Below are positions 49,867-59,175 of a stretch of DNA of 64,000 nt, one piece after another (within the stretch, counting starts at the first letter, position 1; every line of letters begins with the position of its first letter). This DNA is from an uncultured Oscillibacter sp. (GTDB taxonomy: Bacteria > Bacillota > Clostridia > Oscillospirales > Oscillospiraceae). The stretch lies in contig CAJTZK010000003.1 in assembly GCA_910583785.1 (NCBI GenBank), forward strand, positions 62,001 through 126,000, in the 5' to 3' direction. The translations under genes and the position numbers were made by a program. Below the pieces are notes generated by a model, which was not told the origin of the DNA, searched no databases, and saw nothing but the letters and a program-made list of their open reading frames with translations.

Positions 49867-51069
49867 ATGGGAAAGAACTTGAAAGGCAAAGAATGTGGAA
49901 AAGGAATTTGCCAGAGAAAGGATGGGTTATACTTAGCACGATTTGTTGACAAGGCAGGGAAAAGGCATGATAAATGTTTCCGAAAGCTACCAGAAGCCAG
50001 AAACTGGATGGAGGAAGCACGGGTGCCCGACAGGCAGGGAGGACAGGGTGCTGAGGTTCGTGAGGAAAACTTTGCTTCACCGGATATGACGGTAGACGCA
50101 TGGTTTGAGTTTTGGATTGAGAACATTGTAGGTGATTTGGCCCCTAATACTCGCCGGAACTACCGTGAAAGGTATGTAAACAACATTCAGTCGGTAATTG
50201 GCAAAATGCCCCTGCGGGATATGCGCCCCATGCACTGCAAGAAAATTTTGATCGAAATGGATGATGATTACGCGGGATCAACCATCCGACAAACCTATAT
50301 CGCTATGGGTACTATGTTTCGTTCTGCTGTGATGAATGGCATGATCCCGAAACATCCTATGGACGGGGTTAGATACACCAAGCCGGTGCGTGTTCCCAGC
50401 GATATTAAGTATCTCACTGTTGAAGAGCAAGAAAAGTTTCTGGAAACGGCAAAGGGGTCACACAACTATTACCAGTATGCACTAATTTTAGAGACTGGGC
50501 TATGCACTGGTGAGATGATTGGTTTGACTTGGGACTGCATTGACTGGGAAAAGAGAACACTCACAGTAAACAAGACTTTGGAGTTCCGGCACAGGCAGAC
50601 AGAATGGAGATCAGGGCCACCCAAAACAGTTACCAGTTACCGCACAATCCCACTAACTAACAGAGCATTTGATATTCTCATAGCAGTTCATGCCTCCAAG
50701 GAGTTTCGGAAGCAATCTCCCGCGCTGGATCAAACTCTGACCTACGTTGATCGACGTACCGGGCAAAACAGTACACTGGCAATGAGAGATTTAGTCTTTA
50801 TCAATTTTCGGACAGGGGAGCCCAGTAAGAATAGCAGCTATGACACCCATCTTTACAAAATCTGTGATGAAAACGGAATCAAGCGTTTCTGTATGCACGC
50901 TCTGAGACACACTTATGCTGCCCGTGCGATTGAAAGCGGGATGCAGCCGAAGGTACTCCAGAAGCTGTTGGGTCACGCAAGTATCCAGACCACTATGGAT
51001 AAATATGTCCACGTGATGGATGATTCACTGGTTGCTGGTGTGCGTCAGTTTGAGGCCAACAAGATGTAA
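49867..51069 (+). CDS. int: Tyrosine recombinase/integrase with a lost catalytic arginine (400 aa)
   Basis: ATG 49867 is preceded by GAAAGGAG. The N-terminal arm-binding domain (residues 1-80) has GKGICQRKDGLYLARFVDKA, then the SAM-like core-binding domain (80-185) and the catalytic domain. Catalytic residues expected are R, H, R, H and Y. The motif ETGLCTGEMIGLTW has Cys213 where Arg is required (codon TGC 50503-50505, one C-to-T step from CGC). The others are present: His344, Arg347 (HALRHTY), His370 (LLGHAS) and Tyr380. The first Arg activates the scissile phosphate, so strand exchange is probably lost and the element is likely trapped. Attachment sites were not found. Confidence 0.9.
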   Translation: MGKNLKGKECGKGICQRKDGLYLARFVDKAGKRHDKCFRKLPEARNWMEEARVPDRQGGQGAEVREENFASPDMTVDAWFEFWIENIVGDLAPNTRRNYRERYVNNIQSVIGKMPLRDMRPMHCKKILIEMDDDYAGSTIRQTYIAMGTMFRSAVMNGMIPKHPMDGVRYTKPVRVPSDIKYLTVEEQEKFLETAKGSHNYYQYALILETGLCTGEMIGLTWDCIDWEKRTLTVNKTLEFRHRQTEWRSGPPKTVTSYRTIPLTNRAFDILIAVHASKEFRKQSPALDQTLTYVDRRTGQNSTLAMRDLVFINFRTGEPSKNSSYDTHLYKICDENGIKRFCMHALRHTYAARAIESGMQPKVLQKLLGHASIQTTMDKYVHVMDDSLVAGVRQFEANKM

Positions 51070-51187
51070 CTGCACATAAGTCAATGACAAAATGGTGAAG
51101 AAATGGTACAGTAATGGTGCAGCGTCAAAGGGCCAAAACCCGGAAACCCTTGAAAAATCAAGACATTTTAAGGAGATGTAGAGCAAT
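51070..51187. other. Intergenic region between integrase and ychF, expected location of an attachment site
   Basis: About 118 bases separate the integrase stop from ychF. The sequence has a GGAAACCC core-like stretch and an A/T-rich segment. I found no matching direct repeat elsewhere in the window, so the boundary of the element on the left is unknown and an att site is only suspected. Confidence 0.3.
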
Positions 51188-52279
51188 ATGAAATTAGGAA
51201 TCGTGGGGCTTCCCAATGTGGGAAAGTCCACTCTGTTCAACGCCATTACCAATGCTGGCGCGGAAAGCGCCAACTATCCGTTCTGCACCATTGACCCCAA
51301 TGTGGGCATGGTGGCTGTGCCCGACGAGCGTTTGGACAAGCTGGCGGAGATGTACGAACCGGACAAGAAGACCCCGGCGGTGATCGAGTTCGTGGACATC
51401 GCGGGCCTGGTGAAGGGCGCCAGCAAGGGCGAGGGCCTGGGGAACAAGTTCCTGGCCAATATCCGGGAGACTGACGCCGTGGTCCACGTGGTCCGCTGCT
51501 TTGACGACGAGAATGTCATTCACGTGGAAGGCTCCACAGCCCCCCGGCGGGATATTGACATCATCAACATGGAGCTGGTGATGGCGGATTTGGAAATGGT
51601 CCAGCGCCGGGTGGAAAAGGCGGCGAAGGCCCTGAAGGGGGACAAGAAGTACGCCCACGAGGTGGAGCTGTTCACCGCCCTCCAGAAGCACCTGGACGAG
51701 GGGAAGCTGGCCCGGACCTTCGACTGTGACGCGGACGACGCCGCGCTGCTGCGGACCAGCGAGCTGCTGACCCTCAAGCCCGTGATCTACGCCGCCAACA
51801 CCGACGAGGACGGCTTTTCCCATCTGGACAGCAACCAGTACTATCAGCAGGTCCGGGAAATCGCCGCCGCCGAGGGCAGCCAGGTCCTGCCCATCTGCGC
51901 CAAGCTGGAGCAGGACGTGGCGGAGCTGGAGGGCGAGGAGAAGCAGATGTTCCTGGCGGAGATCGGCGTGGAGGAGTCCGGCCTGGACCGGCTGATCAAA
52001 TGCTCCTACACGTTGCTGGGCCTCATCTCCTTCCTGACCTACGGGAAGGACGAGTGCCGGGCCTGGACCATCAAAAAGGGTACCAAGGCCCCCCAGGCCG
52101 CCGGGAAAATACACTCCGACATCGAGCGGGGCTTCATCCGGGCGGAGGTCATCGCCTACCGCGACATGGCCGCCTGCGGCAGCGTAGCCGCCGCCAGGGA
52201 GAAGGGGCTCCTCCGCAGCGAGGGCAAGGAATATGTGGTCCAGGATGGCGACATGATTTACTTCCGCTTTAACGTGTAA
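51188..52279 (+). CDS. ychF: Redox-regulated ATPase YchF (Obg-like family)
   Basis: RBS AAGGAG is upstream of ATG 51188. The 363-aa P-loop protein has Walker A GLPNVGKST (residues 7-15), switch II VDIAGLVKGASKGEGLG (70-85) and NTDE at 204-207 in place of the NKxD of GTPases. That change lets YchF use ATP. A helical hairpin and a C-terminal TGS domain (with RAEVIAYRDMAACGSVAAAR and a VQDGDMIYFRF end) complete the family plan. YchF associates with ribosomes and affects stress response. It is a chromosomal core gene, so the element upstream lies next to it. Confidence 0.95.
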   Translation: MKLGIVGLPNVGKSTLFNAITNAGAESANYPFCTIDPNVGMVAVPDERLDKLAEMYEPDKKTPAVIEFVDIAGLVKGASKGEGLGNKFLANIRETDAVVHVVRCFDDENVIHVEGSTAPRRDIDIINMELVMADLEMVQRRVEKAAKALKGDKKYAHEVELFTALQKHLDEGKLARTFDCDADDAALLRTSELLTLKPVIYAANTDEDGFSHLDSNQYYQQVREIAAAEGSQVLPICAKLEQDVAELEGEEKQMFLAEIGVEESGLDRLIKCSYTLLGLISFLTYGKDECRAWTIKKGTKAPQAAGKIHSDIERGFIRAEVIAYRDMAACGSVAAAREKGLLRSEGKEYVVQDGDMIYFRFNV

Positions 52280-52295
52280 AGCGGCGGACAGCGGG

Positions 52296-52328
52296 AACGG
52301 GCGGACGCGGAAGCGTCCGCCCGTTTTG
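52296..52328 (+). terminator. Rho-independent terminator of ychF
   Basis: AACGGGCGGACGC, a GGAA loop and its complement are followed by TTTT, 17 bases after the ychF stop. The stem has 13 bp. Confidence 0.9.
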
Positions 52329-52404
52329 TCAAAAATACTCCCGGCGGAGGGAACAGAAGGGACTTCCCAAACGTGTTATTAGTGAAAAGCGCTTTTTAGA
52401 ACCC

Positions 52405-52538
52405 GCGTTCACAACCACTGAACGCCGCCTGGGCGGTCTTTTTCCAGCCATGCCGCGTTCCGTTGCTATAGGGGCCGCACAGCGGCGGAGAAATTTCTTG
52501 CCTGCGCCGCCCATCCGGCCTTTTCCGGTTGTGAATGC
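52405..52538. repeat. 134-bp element bounded by 12-bp inverted repeats
   Basis: GCGTTCACAACC (52405-52416) is matched in inverse by GGTTGTGAATGC (52527-52538), 11 of 12 bases. Inside is a CCGCCTGGGCGG hairpin followed by TCTTTTT and further GC-rich self-complementary stretches. It lies just upstream of the sigma-factor gene and could be a small mobile element or a structured leader. I saw no second copy in the window. Confidence 0.35.
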
Positions 52539-52570
52539 AGATTCTCAGACAGAAGAAAGGAGGCATTACC

Positions 52571-53062
52571 TTGACGGAACAGGAACTGAGCAATGCCATG
52601 GGAACGTTCGGAGGCACGGTGTACCGCCTGGCCCTATGCCGGATGCAAAATGCCGCCGACGCGGAGGACGTCTACCAGGACGTGTTTCTCCGCCTGCTGG
52701 AACAAGGGGCCAGCCGCTGGGATGGGGAACACCTGAAGGCATGGCTGGTCCGGACGACGCTGAACCGCTGCGCCGACCTGGGGCGTCTCCGGCGGCGCAG
52801 GGGGGCCTTGCCCCTGGAGGAGGTCCCGGATATGGCCCAGCCCGTGGACGAGGCGGCGGCGGAGCTCTGGGATGCGGTAGGACGCCTGCCGGAGAAGCTG
52901 CGGACGGTGGTCCACCTCTTCTACGGCGAGGGCTATGAGAGCGGCGAGATCGGGGCCCTGCTGGGTGTCCCGGCGGCGACGGTACGCAGCCGTCTCCGCC
53001 GGGCCCGGGCGGAACTGAAAACTGTATTGGGAGGTTTTGACGATGAAGAATCGGTATCGTAA
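52571..53062 (+). CDS. ECF-type RNA polymerase sigma factor
   Basis: The start is TTG 52571, with AAAGGAGG eight bases upstream. The 163-aa protein has region 2 (GTVYRLALCRMQNAADAEDV, then YQDVFLRLLEQ) and region 4 (LPEKLRTVVHLFYGEGYES, then GEIGALLGVPAATVRSRLRR, the helix-turn-helix). It overlaps the next gene by 20 bases, which is a membrane protein with a short N-terminal cytoplasmic part. This is the usual sigma/anti-sigma arrangement. Its target promoters are unknown. It differs in sequence from the sigma factor at 10572. Confidence 0.85.
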   Translation: MTEQELSNAMGTFGGTVYRLALCRMQNAADAEDVYQDVFLRLLEQGASRWDGEHLKAWLVRTTLNRCADLGRLRRRRGALPLEEVPDMAQPVDEAAAELWDAVGRLPEKLRTVVHLFYGEGYESGEIGALLGVPAATVRSRLRRARAELKTVLGGFDDEESVS

Positions 53063-54050
53063 CCTGATGGAAGGCATCCGCCCGCCCGCCGGGCTGAATG
53101 ACCGGGTGCTCTTGGAGGCCCGCCGCCGGAGGGCGGAACTGGCGGGCGCTTCCCACGGAGAGGGGCGGAGCTGGAAGAATCCCATGCCGGAGGGGAGCCG
53201 TCCCGCTGTGGCGGCTGTGCCCCGGGGCTGGGCGCGGCCCTTCCTGCGGACGGCCATCTGCGCCGCCGCGGCCCTGGCGCTGGTATTGGGGGGATTCTCC
53301 CTCCGGCCCGCGCCCACGGCGGAGCCCGGGGCCTCCGGCCCCGCTGGAAACGCGGGCCCGGTGGATGCGGGGGGCCCGGCCCAGGTGCTGGTGCCCACCT
53401 TCGGCCTGACGGCCTACGCCGCCATGACCGAGACGGCCTACGGCCCGGCGGAGGACGGCAGCATTGCCTTCGCTGTAGGAGAGGGCTGCGCCACGCCGGA
53501 GTTCGGCGACTTCACCGGGTGCCTCTTCCGGATCACCGGGGAAAACATCGCCCAGGTGAAAATGTCCATCGACCGGGGCGGGCTGTACCGCTACTACACC
53601 CGGGACAACCTGACGGAGGAGCAGATGGCGGCCTACCGCCAGGCCATGGCCGATGGCAGCCTGGCCCCCGCCGCCATCAGCCAGCGGGACGACGGGACCT
53701 GGTACATGCCGGAGATGACCGCCCTGGGGAAGCACTTCCAGGAGGACTACGACCCCGCCGCCAGCTACGGCTTCTGGGTCCCGGCGGAGGACATGGCCTA
53801 TAACACGGGTTTGGGCATCACCGCCGAGGCACAGATGGACGCGGACTACTTCGACGGCGGGACGCTGACGGTGACGGTCATCTCCTCCGACGGGACGGAG
53901 AGAGCTCAGAGCTACCGCCTCCACAGCGGGGAGCTGAAAATCGAGTTTGCCGAGGACAACTCCATCACCGTCTTTCCGGAGCTGGTCAGCCCGGAGGAGC
54001 AGGAGAAGAATTCCTTCATCTACGGTATCTACGCCGCCCTGGAGGACTAA
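53043..54050 (+). CDS. Membrane-bound anti-sigma-like protein (335 aa)
   Basis: ATG 53043 (RBS GGGAGG) is preferred over TTG 53037. The cytoplasmic part (residues 1-70, KNRYRNLMEGIRPPAGLNDR) is followed by one membrane helix (about 74-92) and an outer domain. That domain starts after a Pro/Ala/Gly-rich linker at APTAEPGASGPAGNAG and contains GCLFRITGENIAQVKMSID then ELKIEFAEDNSITVF. It resembles DUF4179-type anti-sigma proteins in plan, but the sequence is not one I can name. Translational overlap with the sigma gene makes a regulator role likely. Confidence 0.75.
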   Translation: MKNRYRNLMEGIRPPAGLNDRVLLEARRRRAELAGASHGEGRSWKNPMPEGSRPAVAAVPRGWARPFLRTAICAAAALALVLGGFSLRPAPTAEPGASGPAGNAGPVDAGGPAQVLVPTFGLTAYAAMTETAYGPAEDGSIAFAVGEGCATPEFGDFTGCLFRITGENIAQVKMSIDRGGLYRYYTRDNLTEEQMAAYRQAMADGSLAPAAISQRDDGTWYMPEMTALGKHFQEDYDPAASYGFWVPAEDMAYNTGLGITAEAQMDADYFDGGTLTVTVISSDGTERAQSYRLHSGELKIEFAEDNSITVFPELVSPEEQEKNSFIYGIYAALED

Positions 54051-54053
54051 CAG

Positions 54054-54081
54054 GAAAGCCACGCCGAAAGGCGTGGCTTTC
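54054..54081. terminator. Bidirectional terminator between convergent genes
   Basis: GAAAGCCACGCC, a GAAA loop and its 12-bp complement form a stem. It is followed by CTG on the plus strand and flanked by A and T runs, and separates the anti-sigma gene from the convergent rhodanese gene. Confidence 0.75.
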
Positions 54082-54086
54082 TGCCG

Positions 54087-54503
54087 TCAATCCGTTGTGG
54101 TTTCGTAGGGCCAGCTCTGGATGCCCCCGAAGTCGGCCACGTTGGCATAGCCCATGTGTTTCAGCTTCTCCGCCGCTTCTGCGCTGCGGCGTCCGGAGCG
54201 GCAGTAGACCAGAATTTCCGCGTCCTTCTCAAAGGGCAGCGGGAGCTCCGGCAGGATGTCCTCGTTGGGGAAGCACACCGCGCCGGGGATATGGCCCCCA
54301 TCGTACTCCTCCTGGGTCCGCACGTCCAGGAGAATGGCGTCCGGATTGGCCTCCAGCCGCTCCTTGGCCTCCCCGGCGGTAAGGACAGAATTCCCGCCGC
54401 CGGTCTGCGGGGCGGGGCTGGAACGGCCCATCCGGGCAGAATAGAATTTCAGGATGGCCATGCCGAAGCAGATGACGGCGGCCAGAAGAAACAGCTCTTT
54501 CAT
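54087..54503 (-). CDS. Membrane-anchored rhodanese-domain protein (138 aa)
   Basis: This is a minus-strand gene with ATG at 54503 and AGGAGGCG upstream. An N-terminal anchor helix (residues 4-22) leads to a single rhodanese domain. It has ILLDVRTQEEYDGGHIPGA and the active-site loop CRSGRRS with Cys101. Single-domain rhodaneses transfer sulfane sulfur or act as sulfur carriers; the catalytic Cys is intact. Anchoring puts the domain at the membrane, orientation uncertain. It is transcribed from the promoter at 54543-54571. Confidence 0.85.
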   Translation of the reverse strand: MKELFLLAAVICFGMAILKFYSARMGRSSPAPQTGGGNSVLTAGEAKERLEANPDAILLDVRTQEEYDGGHIPGAVCFPNEDILPELPLPFEKDAEILVYCRSGRRSAEAAEKLKHMGYANVADFGGIQSWPYETTTD

Positions 54504-54542
54504 GGAGCGCCTCCTGTTGTCAAGTTTCCGGGACTGGGAACC

Positions 54543-54571
54543 AGTTTACAGGAAACGTCGGGAAAAATCAA
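54543..54571 (-). promoter_or_regulatory. Promoter of the rhodanese gene
   Basis: On the minus strand TTGATT (54566-54571) and TAAACT (54543-54548) are 17 bases apart, 40 bases before the ATG at 54503. Confidence 0.6.
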
Positions 54572-54779
54572 CCTGTTTGCGGAAAATGAGGGCCCGGTCC
54601 GGGGATTTTTTGCAGGGGCCGGGGCTGCCCCGTCCTCCGGGGGCCTGGCAGGTCTGGAAAGAGGGACGGACCCGGACCCGCGAGGGGAACGCCGGAAGCG
54701 GCGCGGAGCCCGGACCCTGCGCCGCGTTCCTCTATGCGCATGGGAGGGCAAAGGGCCTCCTCCATGGGAAATCAACGGA

Positions 54780-54814
54780 AAAAGCCGGTACGGATTGGTT
54801 CCGTACCGGCTTTT
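54780..54814 (-). terminator. Terminator of the amino-sugar operon
   Basis: AAAAGCCGGTACGG, a 7-base loop and CCGTACCGGCTTTT form a 14-bp stem with A and T tails, directly after the ugpC stop as read on the minus strand. Confidence 0.9.
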
Positions 54815-54831
54815 CAGGACCATGGGAAGGA

Positions 54832-56010
<1,179 letters not shown>

Positions 56011-56190
56011 AGCGTACTCACTTTGACGAAGCGGCCTCCGCCGTCTCCGCCTTGCCCCGGGAAGCACGTTCCCGCGGGCATTACGGCAGGTCTCCACACT
56101 GCCGCACCGCAAGTGAAAGCGGGGGTTTCCTCCTTTTTTGTTGGTGCCGGGGACGATGGAAATGGAGTCGCCGCCCGGCCCGTTGATTTA

Positions 56191-56214
56191 TGGAAAGGCG
56201 GAAAGCGTTCCGCC
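56191..56214 (-). terminator. Weak hairpin after nagA
   Basis: GGCGGAA and TTCCGCC form a 7-bp stem with a four-base loop, and CTTTCC follows on the minus strand. It may partially terminate before ugpC. Confidence 0.35.
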
Positions 56215-56235
56215 GAGTCCAACATGGGAATGGGA

Positions 56236-57369
56236 TCAGGCCGTGACGGCCACGCCCTTGAAGATGATTTTGCGGATGGACAGGTCCCCTTGGTCCAGCA
56301 GGACGATGCTGGCCTCCTTGCCCGCGTCCAGGGTGCCCGCCCGGCCCTCAATGCCAATGGACTGGGCGGGGTTGTAGGTGCAGGCCCGCACCGCGTCCGC
56401 AGCCGGGATGCCGAAGGCAATGGCCTGGCGCAGGCAGCCCATCAGGCTGGTGACGGAGCCCGCCAGGGTCTCCGGGTGGTGCAGGATGGTGGCCCGGTTG
56501 CCGTGGACCTCGATCATCTGCCCGCCGAAGGGATACTCGCCGTCGGGCATGCCTGTGGCCCGGAGGGAATCGGAGATGATGATCATCCGCTCTTTTCCAA
56601 ACAGGCCAAAGGTGAGGCGCACCACCGCTGGGTGAATGTGGATGCCGTCGCAGATCAATTCCGGCATGACAGAGGGCACCTCATAGGCCGCGCCGATGAC
56701 GCCAGGGTCCCGGTGAGCCAGGGGCGGCATGGCGTTATAGAGGTGGGTGGCGTGGTCCGCCCCCGCCTCAAAGGCGGCCTTGGCAGTCTCGTAGTCCGCC
56801 ACGGTGTGGCCCACGGAGACATGGACCCCCAGGTCCTTTGCCGCCTTGATAAATTCGACGGAGCCGGGCTGCTCAGGAGCCACGGTGACCAGCTTTACGC
56901 AGCCCTCCGCCGCCTCCTGGAGGCGCCCCAGCATGGGGACGTCGGGGTCGTGGAGGAACGCGCCGTTCTGAGCGCCCTTCTTGGCCATGCAGAGGAAGGG
57001 ACCCTCTAAGTGCGCCCCCACCACCTCCGCGCCGCCGGAATTGTGCTTGCGGTGGGCGGCGGTGGTTTTGCAGATGGCGGCCAGCTGGTCCTCCGGCAGG
57101 GTCATGCCCGCCGGGCAGATATAGGCCACGCCCTGGCTAAGCTCATAGTCCGCGATTTTTTGCAGGCCCTCGGGGGTGGCGTCGCTGAAGTCCTCCCCCA
57201 CCGCGCCGTGGAAATGCACGTCCACCAGGCCGGGGATCACGTAGCACCCGGAGGCGTCCAAAACGTCCCCATCGCCGCTGACATGGGAGATCAGGGCCCC
57301 GTCGGTGCAGAGATCCCGGGCGGTGAAGCCCTGTTCCAGGTCAAAGACCTGCCCGCCGGTTATCCGCAT
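56236..57369 (-). CDS. nagA: N-acetylglucosamine-6-phosphate deacetylase
   Basis: This cytoplasmic amidohydrolase, 377 aa, removes the acetyl group from GlcNAc-6-phosphate to give glucosamine-6-phosphate. Metal and substrate motifs are visible: VDVHFHG near residue 50, HLEGPF, GHT, THLYNAM and an IISDS loop. ATG 57369 lies inside the end of nagB (10-base overlap), so the two enzymes are translated together and their products are consecutive in the pathway. Length is normal (about 380). Confidence 0.95.
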   Translation of the reverse strand: MRITGGQVFDLEQGFTARDLCTDGALISHVSGDGDVLDASGCYVIPGLVDVHFHGAVGEDFSDATPEGLQKIADYELSQGVAYICPAGMTLPEDQLAAICKTTAAHRKHNSGGAEVVGAHLEGPFLCMAKKGAQNGAFLHDPDVPMLGRLQEAAEGCVKLVTVAPEQPGSVEFIKAAKDLGVHVSVGHTVADYETAKAAFEAGADHATHLYNAMPPLAHRDPGVIGAAYEVPSVMPELICDGIHIHPAVVRLTFGLFGKERMIIISDSLRATGMPDGEYPFGGQMIEVHGNRATILHHPETLAGSVTSLMGCLRQAIAFGIPAADAVRACTYNPAQSIGIEGRAGTLDAGKEASIVLLDQGDLSIRKIIFKGVAVTA

Positions 57370-58112
57370 ACGCTTACTCCGGCGGCTTTCAGCTTGCTTC
57401 CGGCGGCCTCGTCCACGACCACCGCCACGTTGGGATGGAGCTGGAGGATGGAGCCGGGGCAGTGGGGCGTGATAGCCCCGCAGATGGAGCCCAGGATGGC
57501 ATCGGCCTTCTCCGCGCCGCTGGCGGCCAGGAGGACCTTCTTGGCGCCCATGATGGCCCCGATGCCCATGCTGATGGCCTGTTTGGGCACGTCGTCCCGG
57601 GTGGCGAAGAAGCGGGCGTTGGCGTCGATGGTGCTCTCCGCCAGGTCCACCACGTGGGTCTCCTTGACAAAGCAGTCGCCGGGCTCGTTGAAGCCGATGT
57701 GGCCGTTCCGGCCGATGCCCAGGAGCTGGAGGTCCACGTAGCCCAGGGAGCGGATATAGGCGTCGTACTCCGCGCAGAAGGCCGCGGGGTCCTTAGTCAG
57801 GCCGTCGGGCACCCGGGTGTTCTCCGGGACGATGTCCACGTGGTCAAAGAGGTTGCTCTGCATGAAGTAACGGTAGCTCTGGCCATGGGTGGGAGCCAGG
57901 CCCACGTACTCGTCCAGGTTGACAGAGAGCACGTCCTGGAAGCTCAGGCAGCCCTGCTTGTGCCAGTCCACCAGATACTTGTAAGCGCCCTCGGGGGTGG
58001 AGCCAGTGGCCAGGCCCAGCACGCAGGCGGGGTTGTGGGTGATTTCCGCAGCGATGATCTGGGCCATCCGGCGGCTCATGGCGTCGTAGTCCTTCTCGAT
58101 GAAGATTCTCAT
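57360..58112 (-). CDS. nagB: Glucosamine-6-phosphate deaminase
   Basis: This 250-aa cytoplasmic enzyme converts glucosamine-6-phosphate to fructose-6-phosphate and ammonia. Motifs seen are GLATGSTPEGAYKYL near residue 35, NLDEYVGL, GIGRNGHIGFNEP and SMGIGAIMGAKKVL. The length fits the shorter Gram-positive NagB without the long allosteric extension of the E. coli enzyme. The RBS on the minus strand (GGAGAAA) precedes ATG 58112. It is separated from the permease gene by about 200 bases. Confidence 0.95.
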   Translation of the reverse strand: MRIFIEKDYDAMSRRMAQIIAAEITHNPACVLGLATGSTPEGAYKYLVDWHKQGCLSFQDVLSVNLDEYVGLAPTHGQSYRYFMQSNLFDHVDIVPENTRVPDGLTKDPAAFCAEYDAYIRSLGYVDLQLLGIGRNGHIGFNEPGDCFVKETHVVDLAESTIDANARFFATRDDVPKQAISMGIGAIMGAKKVLLAASGAEKADAILGSICGAITPHCPGSILQLHPNVAVVVDEAAGSKLKAAGVSVCG

Positions 58113-58311
58113 AATGGCATTTCTCCTTTCCAGATTACAAACAGGTTATTCAGGGGGACCATGCACGTATGGTTCCGCTGCGGCAGCTTGGCAAAACACC
58201 AGGCTGCCAGGGTGCGCAGGAGCCCGTTTGGCGGCGTTCCCCCTCCGGGGACGCGGGCGCTGGGATTCTGCGGGGCGGCCTCCCCGCACGGTTACAGCCT
58301 TTCCAGGAACA
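58113..58311 (-). other. Gap between permease and nagB
   Basis: About 200 GC-rich bases without a gene. No good terminator or promoter was seen, so read-through from the permease genes is likely. Confidence 0.5.
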
Positions 58312-59175
58312 TTAGCCCTTGACGCCGCCGGAGGCGAGGCCGCTGACCAGGTTCTTCTCAATGGACATGAACAGGATGACCACGGGGATAATGGCGAAGA
58401 TGGAGGCGGCAAACAAGTACTGCCACTCAATCATATTATACCCGTTGAAGGTGTTGATACCCACCGTCAGGGGCTTATAGTCGTCGGTGGAGATGAGGCA
58501 CAGGGCTACCGTGTACTCGTTCCAGGCGTTGATGAAGATGAAGATCAGCGTGGTGACGATGCCGGGGGCCGCCACGGGGAGCAGCACCTTCATCATGGAC
58601 TGGACACGGGTGCAGCCGTCGATGGTGGCGGCCTGTTCCATTTCCGCGGAGATGCCCATGAAGGTGCCCCGGAGCAGCCAGATGGTGAACGCCTGGTTGA
58701 AAGCGGCGTTGATGAAGATGAGGCCCAAAATGTTGTCCGTCAGGCCCAGGCGCTGCATGACCTGGTAGATGCCGATGAGCAGCACCACCGGGGCGAACAT
58801 CTGGGAGACGATGACGAAGCCCAGGAAAGCGGTCTGTCCCTTGAACTTCATCCGGGCCAGGGCATAGGCCGCCGGGATGCCGCAGAGCATGGCGATGATG
58901 GTGGACCCGCCGGCGATGAGGACGGAGTTCAGCATGTACTTGGCCATGGGAGCCCGGCTCCAGATGTCGATGAAGTTGGACCACAGGGGCACGACGGGCA
59001 GGACGGTGCCGCCGGAGAAGATCTCCACCCGGTTTTTCAGGGCGGTGCACAGCATGGCGAAGTAGGGGTACAGGGTGATGACGCACACGTCCAGGACGAC
59101 GAAGTAGAGCAGGACGCGCAGAATGGTTTTCTTTATGGAAACCGGCTTTTTCACGGTGTTCACGGGCTGGCTCAT
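58312..59175 (-). CDS. Carbohydrate ABC transporter permease (MalG type)
   Basis: This 287-aa inner-membrane permease has six helices. The MalG-type EAA loop is read as EMEQAATIDGCTRVQSMMKV, followed by LLPVAAPGI, and contacts the ATPase. The start is ATG 59175. It overlaps the first permease gene by 4 bases (59172-59175). With the preceding MalF-type partner it forms the heterodimeric channel for the sugar delivered by the binding protein at 60290. The final residues (SIEKNLVSGLASGGVKG) are typical of the family. Confidence 0.9.
   Translation of the reverse strand: MSQPVNTVKKPVSIKKTILRVLLYFVVLDVCVITLYPYFAMLCTALKNRVEIFSGGTVLPVVPLWSNFIDIWSRAPMAKYMLNSVLIAGGSTIIAMLCGIPAAYALARMKFKGQTAFLGFVIVSQMFAPVVLLIGIYQVMQRLGLTDNILGLIFINAAFNQAFTIWLLRGTFMGISAEMEQAATIDGCTRVQSMMKVLLPVAAPGIVTTLIFIFINAWNEYTVALCLISTDDYKPLTVGINTFNGYNMIEWQYLFAASIFAIIPVVILFMSIEKNLVSGLASGGVKG

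Larger units (their letters stand above)
54504..54831 (-). other. Region between ugpC and rhodanese gene
   Basis: About 330 bases hold the ugpC terminator (54780-54814), a GC-rich unassigned stretch and the rhodanese promoter (54543-54571). No gene is seen. A long open plus-strand frame crosses it but runs antisense to real genes. Confidence 0.6.
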
